Positions 23,901 through 35,700 of a DNA stretch of 64,000 nt are shown in pieces (within the stretch, counting starts at the first letter, position 1; every line of letters starts with the position of its first letter). The notes under the pieces were generated by a model, which saw only the letters and a list, made by a program, of their open reading frames with translations, searched no databases and was not told where the DNA came from. Made by a program: the position numbers and the translations under genes. The stretch covers positions 3,681,001 through 3,745,000 of the forward strand of contig OY855906.1 of the NCBI GenBank assembly GCA_963693305.1, read 5' to 3'. Origin of the DNA: Meandrina meandrites. Lineage: Eukaryota; Cnidaria; Anthozoa; Scleractinia; Meandrinidae.

Positions 23901-24251
23901 CTCATCCTTACAGCATCAATTCTAGGCATAACATTTTCACCCAGTATCTTGTTTGTTGCCATCTTTATAGCTCCACTTGCCGTGTCGAGTGCAGTGTCGC
24001 GGGTCTGTATAACCAACCTTACATTCCGCAGGGGTCGTGAGGATGAGAAAGGGGTGATCTTAGGGATAGGGAACTCATTGCTGTCATTTGCACGTATGAT
24101 CTCCCCTGCACTGGGTGGGGTCGCTCAGGAAGTAAGTGTGTATGCACCTGGTAGCATCGGTGCGGTGATAGCTGGTACTGGTGTTCTTACCATGCTACTG
24201 TTTCCGCCAGACAGACCCAAAGTGACGAGAGATGAGAAAAAGGACAAATAA
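20957..24251 (+). CDS. MFSD9: MFSD9-like major facilitator transporter
   Basis: Five exons (20957-21064, 21164-21251, 22220-22263, 22808-22937, 23236-24251) join in phase to give 461 residues; human MFSD9 is about 474. TM1 text around LDLFAVSCFLPLL, SVYGGLQFFSSP and the MFS motif A GKLSDIFGRKN (about residues 81-91) identify the family. GFVIGPLIGGHLA lies in a later helix. A hydrophilic loop of about 60 residues (QEQVLSEDENEK region) separates the two six-helix halves, and the chain ends in a basic tail. The alternation of hydrophobic stretches fits 12 membrane spans. MFSD9 is a poorly characterised transporter; its substrate is not known and cannot be read from the sequence. The ATG at 20957 was chosen because it gives a short N-terminus running straight into TM1. 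Intron 2 hosts a TIR element at 21378-21607. Confidence 0.9.
21378..21607. mobile_element. TA-flanked MITE with about 45-bp perfect TIRs
   Basis: The element starts GAGAGGTTAAGCATGACG and ends with its exact reverse complement. Inside each end is the GGCAAAC triplication (ACGGCAAACGGCAAACGGC). TA dinucleotides at 21376-21377 and 21608-21609 flank it, as with Tc1/mariner-type insertion. It is 230 bp long, non-autonomous, and lies in MFSD9 intron 2. The near-perfect TIRs suggest recent activity. Confidence 0.88.
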
Positions 24252-25458
24252 TCATTTGTTTGGGGTAATGTTCAATGATAAAAAAAAATTCACTAACAGC
24301 CACAGGGCTTGGAAAAAAAAAGAATTACAGCTTGCTCTTTGGACAGGCAACTCTCAAGTTTTGTTCGCTGGGGGCAGTTGTGTTGTCTAAGTTTTTTCAT
24401 AATTAAGTTAACCAAAATTTTAGGCAGTAGACTGCTTGCCTGTGCCTGCCTTGCCCACTTGGCAAGTGAAAATCACTTGCCCAATAGAGAAATCTACTTT
24501 TAAAATGGACCTGTTTGAAGCACTGAAGTCATCTTTTTGCACGGTCAGGTTTTCTGACCCTAACTATGTACCTGCCCATACCTTTACTCCTGTTGAAATA
24601 TCTCAACAAAAGCCAGTTAATTCTAAATAAAAGCAGCCGGTGATGGCAGAAAGTGGGAGGACAGGGAGGGGAAAAAGGCAAAAGGGGAGAACTCTGATGC
24701 AGAGATTTTGATATTCATTTGCTACTAGCCTAAATACATTACCCAAATTTGGTTTTAGATGTTTTTCATTTTCACTGTCTCATACTTCAAAGGACAATTC
24801 AGAAATAGCAAACAAATTATCTTCCAGTTATTTCCTTTAAAACTTATATGATTTGAGTATTGAAAATTTGTTAAAACTATATTTTACAGTGTATTAGAGT
24901 GGTTTTACTCGACCTGTGAAACAACATGTAACAATTAGTGCGTAATAGTCAAAACTAAACAAAAGAAAACAATGGAATTGGTATATAATACTGTCTAAAA
25001 GTTTAGTTACTATTTCACGGGTTAAGTAAAACCGCTCTAACGGATAATTTGTTGGTCAACATACTGAAAAGCACAAGATGCTTGTAAAACACATGCCCAC
25101 AAGAATTGTATAATAATGTCTCAGTATTTTACAATAATTTGGCACAATAATGGAACAATTATTATGGTGCACACTTAAAATGCCCAAAACTAATTGTTAC
25201 ATTATTAAAATTTAGAAACTGCATGTTTATGTAATATTAGAAATATATGATTTACCTAGTACATTTATATTAAATGTTGGATTTGATGTCCAAGTTTTGG
25301 ACACTGCACATTAATTAATGAGAACCTTAGATTCATTTTTAAATCCAGAGTGCGCTAATTAAGAAAATAAAATGTTATGAAGAATATTCTGTCACTAAGT
25401 GCTTAATATATATTAGGTACTGTTGTCTTCAACTACTCCATTCATCTTGCTGTCTTGG
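24252..25458. other. Tail-to-tail spacer between MFSD9 and PEX7
   Basis: This holds the 3' UTRs of the two converging genes. An AATAAA on the plus strand at about 24626-24631 could end MFSD9 transcripts. The rest is AT-rich and contains one MITE (24897-25037). No additional exon was seen. Confidence 0.5.
24897..25037. mobile_element. Small TA-flanked MITE
   Basis: This 141-bp element begins GAGTGGTTTTACTCGACC and ends GGGTTAAGTAAAACCGCTC, its imperfect reverse complement. TA flanks both ends. The terminal GAGnGGTTTT resembles the element at 10025-10305, so both may be mobilised by the same transposase family. Confidence 0.75.
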
Positions 25459-28400
25459 TCATCTTTGGAGTAATGATGGTGGACTGTGGATTTTGATGTG
25501 TTCATCCCAAGAGCAGTCAGCAATCTAAGCAAAATGGATACGGTTGAAACTGGTCAAGCCTGACTGATTCACTTCATAATAATAAAATAATTTTAAAACA
25601 ACAATAAAAAGCATATTATTGTTTGTCGCACGATACTAAGGAATTGCAATCTGATTTGCATCCTAAAAATTATCAAAGAGACTAAAGATAGTTCACTTAA
25701 AGTATTATTATAATGTATCTTGCCACATTTGATTTACAAGTAGTGTTCAAAAATATCATCAACACAGTGTCATAACATGAAATCTGTGCAAAAAGGACCT
25801 TTGCAATGCTTGGTGATTTGGTGGTCCACAATGTGTGCAAAGTGCTTCAACTACACAAAAACCTCTGGATGCATTGCACCCTCTGTATACATTGTGTGCC
25901 AGTGATACTGGAAAAGGGTTCTTTGTTCAAAGCTAAAGGTTTGATTGGATTAAATTCGGTTATAAAGAGAAAGGCAAACAGGAACAATCAGTATAAGTGA
26001 TTTAGAAATCTCTATAATCATTTACCACACTATTTGTACATGTTACAGGTTACGGAAAATATTGCATGGACATGCCATTAAATTCTGTTATTTTGCCTAC
26101 ATGACTACAGTAACTTAACAATTTAAATGCTTGTTAGCTTGCAAATATGTATTTAAAACGGTTACCAGTGAACATTTATTAAGTCTTGGAAACATGCTGA
26201 GAGCAGCTTTCTAATTTTACAAAGGAACATTTTCCTGACCTGTCCAGGCAGGTGAAGATTGAAATCCAAACCAACAACAAATTCTGTGTGGTGTTCTATA
26301 GTTTCTAAAGGCCGAGGTCCATTACTGATGTTCCAAGTTCGCACTGTGTAGTCATAGGAACATGACGCCAACAAAGAGTTGTTATGGGGAGAACACTAGT
26401 GCAAGAAAAATGATTAATTTTGATTAATAAAATTATTATAATTGCAATTAAAATTAAAGGATGGATTAGTGTTGAATGTGTCTATCATTCCATCAACTAT
26501 CCTGAGGGGGAAGGGGTGCTACTTACACAGGGAGGCTCCACCTCAAGGTCCAGACCCTTACCATTTCATATACCACTTTAGACAGAAAACGTACCCCTTG
26601 TAACATATACGTTTGATAGAAAATGGTACTACTTTAACATACTTACAGAAGGATTGCTACAGTCTGTCTCTTTTCTTAATTTTTCACTTGAATAACTCCT
26701 TAAAATACTTGAATGAATCAATGTTTGGTGGGTCTGTTTGAGATATTTTGAAAGGCCCCTTGAAAGTTTTCCACCCTTTTTTATACTCCAACTTGTGAGA
26801 TCCCTACAATTCTATATACCTAGAGCAAGAAAAAGGTGCCCCTTTCGGGTGGAGCCTCCCCGTATAGTTAACTTTAGGGAACAGAAATTAAAACACAGGC
26901 ACATGGTTGTAAAGTGTACAAAACGTCATGTAACATCCGGTGAGGTGTGTACAGTGTAGACTATTTTTCACTGAAATTGGTTGTGATCTCCTGAAGACAA
27001 AGATAATTATTATAAGTGACTACCTCATTTTGGAAAAAAGCGTAGTTTTGCACAGCTAGATTACAATACCAACTGTGAAGAGGAAATGAGCAAAACGAAA
27101 CAATACCTTGACTCGTCTAACAGCATACTGGTGACCTTCAAGACTGAAGACTGGGGCTGTTGTGTTTCGCAGATCCCAACCCCTTAAAACATGAGAAAAC
27201 ATGGCACCATTTGCTTTAGTGATAAATCTTCACATGCCAACCCCACAGTTTCTGTAGCATGAAGTGACTAGGAGTATTGCTACCCCCCTGAATATTGCTA
27301 CACCCCCCTGAATGGGATGCTAGTCTATTACAGGTATCTTGGTCAAGTTTCCCTTTAATACGCCTGGCTGGAGAGAGGTGCTGTGAGTGATCCAGCTAAC
27401 CTGGACCATTATTTTGATCTAGAGTCCAGGGTGCCTCCTTTTGGTCACCACAAGTCTCACAGACTATAAGTGAATATTAAATATTACTATAAACCACACA
27501 AGTGAATAGTGCTTTCTGCATGCACTGATTGGTTAACTCAGAGGTGATTAGCATTGAAGTACTATTCACCTCCAAGCAGCCGAAGAGAAACAAAATGGCT
27601 TTGCACATCGCTTTGGGTACCGAAAGTAATGTTGTGGTCCACAAGTTATTCAACTTGTGTGGTATATACTAAAACAATTATTCACCTCAGTGTCGTTGAA
27701 AGTGGTTGATATTTACCTCCACTTCAGTGAATAATTGTTGGTTAATATTCATTAGCTCATTTGACTTTAACTGTTATAAAATGACTTAACATTAATGAAT
27801 AGTACCTGATTCTTGTGTCTACCGATCCAGTGACTACTAGATTCTATAAAAAATAATAATTACGAGAAGAATGGTTGTTAGATGTTCCTTTACATAAATA
27901 ATTAAATAAATATTTACTTTACACCTCATCTAGCAGTTACAGAGCAGTAGAATACCTGTTATCTAATAGACGTATAGTAGTAACAGCAATGTTTCATTTC
28001 ATCAAATCCTTATCTGTATCAGCAACACACTGTAAACCAGATACTCTAACAGCAATGACATGTAGTTGCAAGTCATTATCTTGTACAAGAAAAAAAGATT
28101 GCTTGGAAACTCTCTGTTTGAATTTCATGAATCCTTAGTTAACATGTGTGACAATATTCCTGCAAGTTCATTTGTCCCTTAGATACTTACCACATCATAT
28201 TTGGCCCAGTCGCAAGTGAGGACCTCCCCATCATGAGCCCTGATGGTCTGCTGGGCATGTGGAGGAGCTGATATGTCCCATATCCTGAGGGTGTTGTCCC
28301 CTGGGGTTCAAGAAAAAGACTTGCTCTTTAAACAAAATTGAGTGTAGGATAGAAAAGGTGAACTAAAAGCTTGTAGTGAAAAAATTGATTTTTATTATAT

Positions 28401-31400
28401 ATATATTATATATACATGTAAAAATGGGCCACAAACCTTCATGTGACTCTTATATGATTTTAAACTAATTAGAAATGAATGAGTAGATGTGATTGTAGAT
28501 CTGCCTGCCTTAGATGGCTTTCATCTTACCTGAAACAGAGGCAAAAGTCCTTGCAACATGTGGGGACCACACAGCACTGTACACAACATGTTGGTGATCA
28601 GTAAATGTTGCTAATGATTGAGATTGGTTTGGATCCCACTGAAAAATAAATTATAGTTTGTCTTACTAAATGTAAAAATTAAAAAAAATTAATAATTAAA
28701 ACTTTTACTTAGTATTCAGGTCATAATTATAGGGTATAATGCCTATTGCCTCATATTAAATAACAATTATAGCAAAACAGAAATATGTTGTTCCTTCAAT
28801 CCTACATAACCTGGATACTGAATTCTAAAACAGGGTGAGAGGAAAAACAAAAAATCAGCTTGCCCTTCGGGCAAGCTGTTATTCCATTATGCTAGCCCGA
28901 AGCTCTGAGGTGGTAGCCCGAAATTAATTATTCAATAAAGACAATAAAATTTATTTACATCGCAAACCACATGCTAATTAATAATGTGGAGCATGGATCA
29001 ACTGTCTAATACACAAAGTTCTAATACAGTACTTATATAAAAACACTCGATTTAACAAAATGCTTGTTGCAGTAACAACACACTTTTTAAAAAAATAAAT
29101 ACACAAAGTTCTAATACAGTACTTATATAAAAACACTCGATTTAACAAATGCTCGTTGCAGTAACAACAGACTTTTTATCAAAATTTGAACATAAACAAG
29201 AATTCCAAAACTGAAAGGCCATAATACAGGATAATATACTTCCATGATCTGTAAAGCCATTGTCATTGCTGCATTGCAAATTGCTCATTTCAACTTAGAA
29301 AAAAATCTGTACTGTTTCACTTTCCCTCACAAACTGTTTGCTCCACACTTATTTCTGAATTTGCAATAAAAAAAAATTGCTTGCGGCCGGCTTGCCCGTC
29401 GGGCAACCTGTGATCTGAAGATGCTAGCCCGGAGAATCATTCTACTAGCCCCGGGCTATCGGACAGCACTTTTGTCACGCCCTGCTAAAATAAATTTAAG
29501 TTAGTTGTAGGTAGTGGCTACTTGGACTTTTGGGTCCCACATTGAAGGAATGTACATGTAGAATAATTATTTTACTACTAATGGTATGAGTAATGTCAGA
29601 ACTCCAATTAAAAAATTACTCATTCCCAATCAAAATCTCATTTACCAATTTTATGCTGTGATCCCATGAAGCACTCAAAAACTGATCAATTTCTCTACTG
29701 CAACTCCAATCAACTCCATAAACCTGTGAAGTGGAGCAAAAACAAGATGAGAAAGAACAAAGCCTGAAGGAACTTGATGTGGGTAACACTGAGTTCCTTC
29801 ACTATCCTTGTTCTTTTCTTTGAATGCACTTTTTCACAGGTTCTTTTTGAAGTACCATGCAGGCTAACTGAGTGAATATTAACTTGCAGTGCTTTCTAAA
29901 GGTTTCTTAAATTTACATTTTAAGGGATGCTATATTTGTCGCTGATGACTGGAAAAGGTGTACATGCAAATTATATGATAGACACTCATCATGTTACGAC
30001 TTATGAAGTGATGTATTTATTTACATCCAGGCTACATACCTCTGCTCTATGCTCTTTTAGAACCTTTATTGGACCCTGCAAAAAGATTGGGGAATAAATT
30101 TGAGATTGTTTCTCACCCATGATCCCAAGATCACCGAGTTTCTTTTTACAATTTTTAGTGTCCATGCTCTTCCTTGGAATGTAAGGAATACTATAAATTT
30201 TTATATTAAAGAGTTTATATCAGCATACTATTAAATTTACACTCCAAGTGTTCTGACTCGTCCCCAGTCGTCTTCATACAGCGCGCAAGGAGAGCGCAGG
30301 GAGAGATGGGTACCGAGAAAGGGAGCGCAAGGTGAGATGGGTACCCAACTCTTCCTTTGCCGCGTGTTATATGAAGACGACTGGGGACGAGTCAGCCAAG
30401 TGTTTGCGCAGATGAGGTCATCTCCCATTCAAAAGCCAAACAGTACAGCAATTTTTTATTTGGATAATAAATTTTCTACAATATATCAAAATGTTCTGTA
30501 GGTGTATACATTTAATAAATTTAACAAATAAATATTTTTTCAGATTAATACATACTAGGCTCTAATAATAAATTTTACTATTACCTTAGTATTTTTAATA
30601 TCCCACATCTGAAGGGAGCCATCTCCACTTGCAGCGATACTAAAATCCTGATTGTGTTCACTCCATGAGCAGTCAAAAAGACCCTCACCCCATTCCCACC
30701 TATAACAAATCAGTTTGAGAAGAATTGCATAAGATTAAGTTGTGATTCTGGGGGTGGGTTGGGATACAGTTGCTGAATCCAGATAAAAACAAACTAGCTC
30801 TTTCACTGTATCCCACTGATTATGGAGTAGAGCTCAGTTTTGGAAGAGACTTCTTTAAGAGATTTTAAGGCAAAATTGAGTCACCACAGTTTTAAGTAAA
30901 ACTTTCAAATATGGCCTCCAAGAAAAGCAGCGTCCATTGTTTTGAATTTATTGTTATACTTGTAGTTAGTTAGGTAGTTAGTTGATAATAATTTTAAAAT
31001 GGCTGACAAAAATACCCTGTCTTAATTTGCATCGTACTTTGTTGTGTCGTGTCGAATCCTAGCCAATGCACTAAATGCACTGAATCCTAGCCAGTGCACT
31101 GGCAGTAGGAATGAAGAGGTGGCTAAGTCTTGTTTCTAACTTAAGGTAGAAAATTGAAAAAAAGAAAATACATAAACCAAACATAAACATTTAGCAGGAT
31201 GGCTTTGAATGAAAAAGATTAAACACAGTTTCCATGCAGGATTTCCATGGGTAGGTATTTACAATTAAAATTATAACAGCTTAATAGCTACTGTGCCAGC
31301 CAACAAAGAGATTACCTGCCTATAACCTGAATTCCATCGGGAAGGATATCTAGAATAAAGAGAGTTCCATTGCCTAAAAAAGATAGAAAGTAAAAATTGG

Positions 31401-32015
31401 AATTCATTTATTGGGCATCAAAGAACTCATTTTGAAAGGATGTATGCAAGACGTTGTTAAGTACAGACTGAGGAAGTCAGGTGAGAGTCACTCAAGGCAA
31501 TGGCCAAGAGCTTCTTGAGTGCTATAAAGCAAACTTCCCAAGTGATTCCATAACTTGATGATTGCACAGCAGGGGTGGATCTAGGGGGAGGGTGCAGGGG
31601 GTGCAGCGACCCTCCTCCCCCTGAGATGACCGGGTGGCTTTCTAATACAATAATTGGTATTCTGCAAAAAAGAAAAAAAACTATGTGCACTCCTCGTAAG
31701 AAAAATCCTGGATCCGTCCCTGCACAGCTGTAGCATAATATTCATGTTATTGTTTTGACAGTCCTGCCATTCATTTTTGCCTCTTTTTTTTTGCTAGTGA
31801 GACAATAAAACCGCCAGCCATCTACATTTTCATGGTGTTTCAGTACAATTTTGCCAATTTTTTTGCATCCTTTCCAATGTTGCCCTCAGTCAGAGATCAG
31901 ATTTACCAGCTATCCCATAATGCTGTGAAGTGGCACAGAGAAGTCTATGTCCAAAGTATGGTGAAAACTTCACTGCATATCCATGGCGTCCACGAGTGCG
32001 AAATGTAACAGCCAT
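25459..32015 (-). CDS. PEX7: Peroxisomal targeting signal 2 receptor (PEX7)
   Basis: PEX7 is the soluble WD40 receptor that binds PTS2 proteins in the cytosol and delivers them, with PEX5 in animals, to the peroxisomal import machinery. Eleven exons fit in phase: 32015-31907, 31373-31316, 30699-30585, 30075-30040, 29723-29646, 28638-28530, 28300-28191, 27843-27806, 27182-27107, 26395-26240, 25524-25459. The product is 316 residues; human PEX7 is 323. Family-specific text includes [12 protein letters not shown] at the N-terminus, [61 protein letters not shown] and [11 protein letters not shown] near the end. WD repeats run along the whole chain. Nothing is truncated. Several introns hold MITEs, a hAT-type element and a SINE remnant, with no exon broken. 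Confidence 0.95.
26526..26867. mobile_element. Putative TIR element in PEX7 intron
   Basis: ACACAGGGAGGCTCCACC at the left and GGTGGAGCCTCCCCGTAT at the right form imperfect terminal inverted repeats. The inside contains CCCCTT / AAGGGG inverted text. There is no transposase. Ends are approximate and target duplications could not be defined. Confidence 0.5.
27240..27450 (-). mobile_element. Degenerate SINE remnant
   Basis: Plus-strand text GCATGAAGTGACTAGGAGT, CCCCCCTGAATGGGATGCTA and GAGTCCAGGGTGCCTCC follows the order of the better preserved SINE at 43556-43812. A duplicated CCCCCCTGAAT segment is present. It is heavily diverged and lies in a PEX7 intron. Confidence 0.5.
27487..27742. repeat. 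Two adjacent inverted-repeat modules in PEX7 intron
   Basis: The first module (27487-27670) has ACCACACAAGTGAATA at its left and CAACTTGTGTGGTAT at its right. The second (27673-27742) has AACAATTATTCACCTCAGTG and CACTTCAGTGAATAATTGTT. Both look like remnants of non-autonomous TIR elements. Confidence 0.5.
28831..29484. mobile_element. Putative hAT-like non-autonomous element with CAGGG ends
   Basis: The left end starts CAGGGTGAGAGG and the right end closes CACGCCCTG, so both termini are CAGGG[CT]G-like when read inward. Inside are GGCAAGC / GCTTGCC inverted motifs and a 60-bp tandem repeat (ACACAAAGTTCTAATACAG at about 29009 and 29099). There is no transposase frame. It lies in a PEX7 intron. 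Confidence 0.5.
30253..30395. mobile_element. MITE with perfect 26-bp TIRs
   Basis: The left arm 30253-30278 starts CTGACTCGTCCCCAGTCG. The right arm 30370-30395 is its exact reverse complement. The interior contains GATGGGTACC twice and is GC-rich relative to the flanks. It lies in a PEX7 intron. Confidence 0.8.
31571..31720. mobile_element. hAT-type MITE with 8-bp target duplication
   Basis: This 150-bp element is flanked by identical octamers TGCACAGC at 31563-31570 and 31721-31728. The ends (AGGGGTGGATCTAGG and CCTGGATCCGTCCC) are imperfect inverted repeats. An 8-bp duplication and these ends fit the hAT superfamily. It lies in a PEX7 intron. Confidence 0.8.
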
Positions 32016-32789
32016 GACTACAAAAAGTAACAAAGTGACATAAAAATAGAATTTAAAGCGCTGCCTCCCTCAAATATTTACTTTTTAGGAGAAACTTCAG
32101 AATACCCGGCCATTTCAAGCCTTACTTCAATTACTTGTGTTGGAATGCTTAAGCTTTTAAGAAGGAGGCATTAAACATAATACTGAGGCACTTTTGTTAC
32201 TCAATGAGATGCAAAAGAGTGGATGGGTATTCTGAAATCTAGCCAGCTAAAAAGTAGCAGTTTTGATCCCAGTTTGTACTGCATGGAGTGATGGTTAATT
32301 ATTATCTTTAGAAAGTGTATAACCAACCAGAACAACTAAGTCACCGTTACCTCTGCAAGTCCTGCAAGGGCTCTGTGGAAATACTAAAAATTATGTAAAG
32401 GCCATCCTCCCATCCCCAACTCTGTTCGTGTTTCGTGATTCAATAATTAAATTCAACGCCAATTGACCCTCTCCTTCAAGCTTACCTTTCAGAGATTTAT
32501 TACTTGCACACTATGCCATAATCAGCTGGATTATCGAACTATGAGGACTGGACTGCGGACTACGGTGTGTACATGTCCGCCATATTGACTGCTTTGCAGC
32601 CAAGCCTTTTTTAATCAGAGTTTGAAGACACCTCGTTGTCGATGATATGAAGTGGAAACTGTTGGAGCTCACAAAACACGATAGAGTGACCGATAGAGTA
32701 AATCCAGCTTAGCCGGTGCGTATAGATATTTCCTATCAAGTCTTTGATCAAGTTCGATACCGGTTGAGAAAATTTGCAAAGAGTAAAAT
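32016..32789. promoter_or_regulatory. Shared divergent promoter region (PEX7 / HTATSF1)
   Basis: 774 bp separates the two divergent start codons. CCGCCATATTG at about 32577-32587 resembles a YY1-type element. No TATA box is obvious. No other exon was found here, so both transcripts must begin in this interval or in unseen non-coding first exons. Confidence 0.5.
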
Positions 32790-35700
32790 ATGAGTAGTTC
32801 AGATAACAATGATTTTCTTGAAGAGCTCAAAGAACAGGCCAAGACGAGCGTTTCTGGAGTTGACGAAGAACGTCAAACCTACGTCGATCCATCTGATGGA
32901 ACAGTTTATGAATGGGATGGAGAAAAACGAGGATGGTTTCCCAAGGTAATCTTGTTAAACGATGATCTTATTTCTCAAAACTACATTTCTACTGAAATTT
33001 GTCGCGAATGTAGCTGTAGCAGTAAAATAAACTGCAGTGATCAGTTCAGTAAATAAAATAATAAGCTTAATTAAAAGCTTAATTAAGCTTGTTAAGCTAA
33101 TTTTATTCGCTGAACTAGCACAGGCTATGAGCTGCTTATGCATCTGTCATTGGCCATCCCCTTAGGGAGGGGGGGACCCCGGGTAAGGGTGAGGACTTTG
33201 TAAAGGACCCTGTCAAAGTTCTAAATTTCCCCCTCCTAGATGGGGACACAGAGGAATTTAAGTTCCCCTTCCTGAGGGTGGTCATCTTAAACAGCATGAA
33301 ATTGTAGTAAACTTAAGAGTACAAAATAAATTTAAAAAAAGCTTACCTGACTAAAAAACAGTACCTTACCCTTTAAGAAATAAACAACTGCTCACAACAA
33401 TTAAAATTTCAAGAGTATATTGATTGACTGCTGTCATGCACTGAAACAGACACTAGAAAGCTGGACCGTGTTCTTCTTCACAGTGGTCTTTATGCCTTTA
33501 TGTCTTTATGAGTGGTGTGTCTTGCCCAAGAACACAATGCAGTGACCCTAGCCAGCCTGGACCACTCCATCCATAATGCTAGTCTACGGTACTTCTCCAT
33601 ATAAACTTCATTATATGTTCTTATGACAGACTTACAAATGAAAATAATTATGGAACTGACATAGGTCAGTATAATTGATGTATTTGGATATATCAGTATG
33701 AATTATACCTTTCCAGGTAGATGAAGACTTCCTTGCAGCATATCAAATGAACTATGGATTTACACCAGATGGTGAAAATGCTGATAACACAACTGATGAC
33801 ACTCCAGAAGCTGCTACAGATGTACTACAAAGTCAAACTGCAGATAATCAGGTAATATATTTGTAAATCAATTGTTATATATAATAAGTAGTCATGGCTT
33901 TGTTTCTGTTTCTGAGCCATTCTAAACCATCAATTCAAAATTGACTTTTTGGGCAATTGTGCACTAGGTCAGAAATTTGTTACCATTACTTTCACAACTG
34001 ATGCCCCTTTTCCAAAACAGTAATTACTGAACAGAACTTGTAGATTTGTAAACAGTCATTTGTCAAGGTACACTGTGTAAATGTAATTAATATACCAGTA
34101 CATCATTGCATCCAGGGCCTGCAGTTTTGGCTTAATAAATCTCAATTTTGCAGCGAGTTATAAGAGTAACAAAAACCTTGATGTAATATATTAAACATGA
34201 GAGACAATTTCTTTGGGATATCCATTCACTGAGAAGAGAGTTGAAAATATGACATGCAGCAGAGTATTTTTGGTGAAATTCGAGGTGTTTGGATAGCCTA
34301 TGATACACTGTCTCAAGTGTTTGATTAATTATATCTTCTAAATCGAAACAAAAAATAAAGAAACCACAGAAAAATAAAATCAAAAAAATCTATGCTAATT
34401 TAATCTAATTTAAAGACCGGGTATCCAAACCTCCTTGATTATGATTTTCTTTGTTTTAACTTGATAAATTATTAATGAGAATGAGAACAACTTTTGATTG
34501 TTAGCTTGCCAAGCTGTATGAATGGGTGTTGGTGAATTGTTCATGCAGGTAGCCTGCTGGAGTTAAACTTAGTGCTGGACATAAACTTACATTTCATACA
34601 CTGAAAATGTTCTTTGGATTGTTTCCCTTGCTCAAGACACAGAAAGAAGAAAAGGAAGAACTTGATACAGGGTTAAAGAAGAAGAAAAGAAAAGTAGATG
34701 AAGGTAGTCCTTAATTGCTTATTAAAACATGGTATAAATGGTAGATCTTTTTTCTTTATAATTGTGTTTATCCACATTAAGTATTTTTACCTACGGGTGT
34801 GACCTTTCATTTACTTTCTTTCTAGGTTGGTTTGAAGTCGAGGGCAACAAAAATCCAAATGTTTATGTTTCTGGTGAGTCTTTGTTAACATATTTCCAGT
34901 ATCTTGCATCATAGGTCGGCAATGCATGCAGAATGCTAAATAAATCTTGTCTTGTACTATAGGTCTGCAATGTGTGCAGATAGTTAGCCAATGATAGTCA
35001 CCCACATGCGAGGCCACATGCTGAATTAGATGCAGTCAAACCACAAATATCCAAAATTATTTTCTGTGTGCCCTATTATTGGAATTGTGCATGCATTTAA
35101 TCTTGCTCTGCTAAATTAGATGCTCCTGAATAAATATTGATTTAAATAAAAATACATAAATTCTGTTCAGCTTTGATTATTTGGACTCTTGGTTATGCAG
35201 GCTTTTTATGAGCCCCAGTGAGTCAAGATACAATAAATTGTTTTACCAAACCATGCCCTAATTTCAAGTGTAACAGTTCTGTTGAATGAATCAAGTGGAG
35301 ATTTTAAAGCTTAGAGGTTATAAGTGATGCATGACGTCAAGGCTTCATTGGGATGTAATCAAATGAAGTTGCCTCTAGTCTCCATTGTAATGTCATTTTT
35401 TTGCCTGGGTTTCTGTGTCCTCATGAAGTTTTTTGTAACAGGACTTCCACTTGATACCACTGAAGAAGAATTCATGGAGTTGATGAGCAAATATGGTATA
35501 ATAATGCAGGATCCTGATACAAGTAAGCAGAAAAAAATGTAATTTTTAAATTAATTTAAAACTGGTTTATTTTATTGGTGCAAATGTTATTAATAGTAAA
35601 TTATGTATTAAATACTATCAGTTTTTTGACCATCATTGTTTTTTCTAGATAAGCCAAAAATAAAGCTTTATAGAGACCAGAATGGTCAGCTGAAAGGTGA

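Noticed and set aside
30237..30428. 63-codon minus-strand frame
   Set aside because: It covers a MITE with perfect 26-bp inverted repeats in a PEX7 intron.
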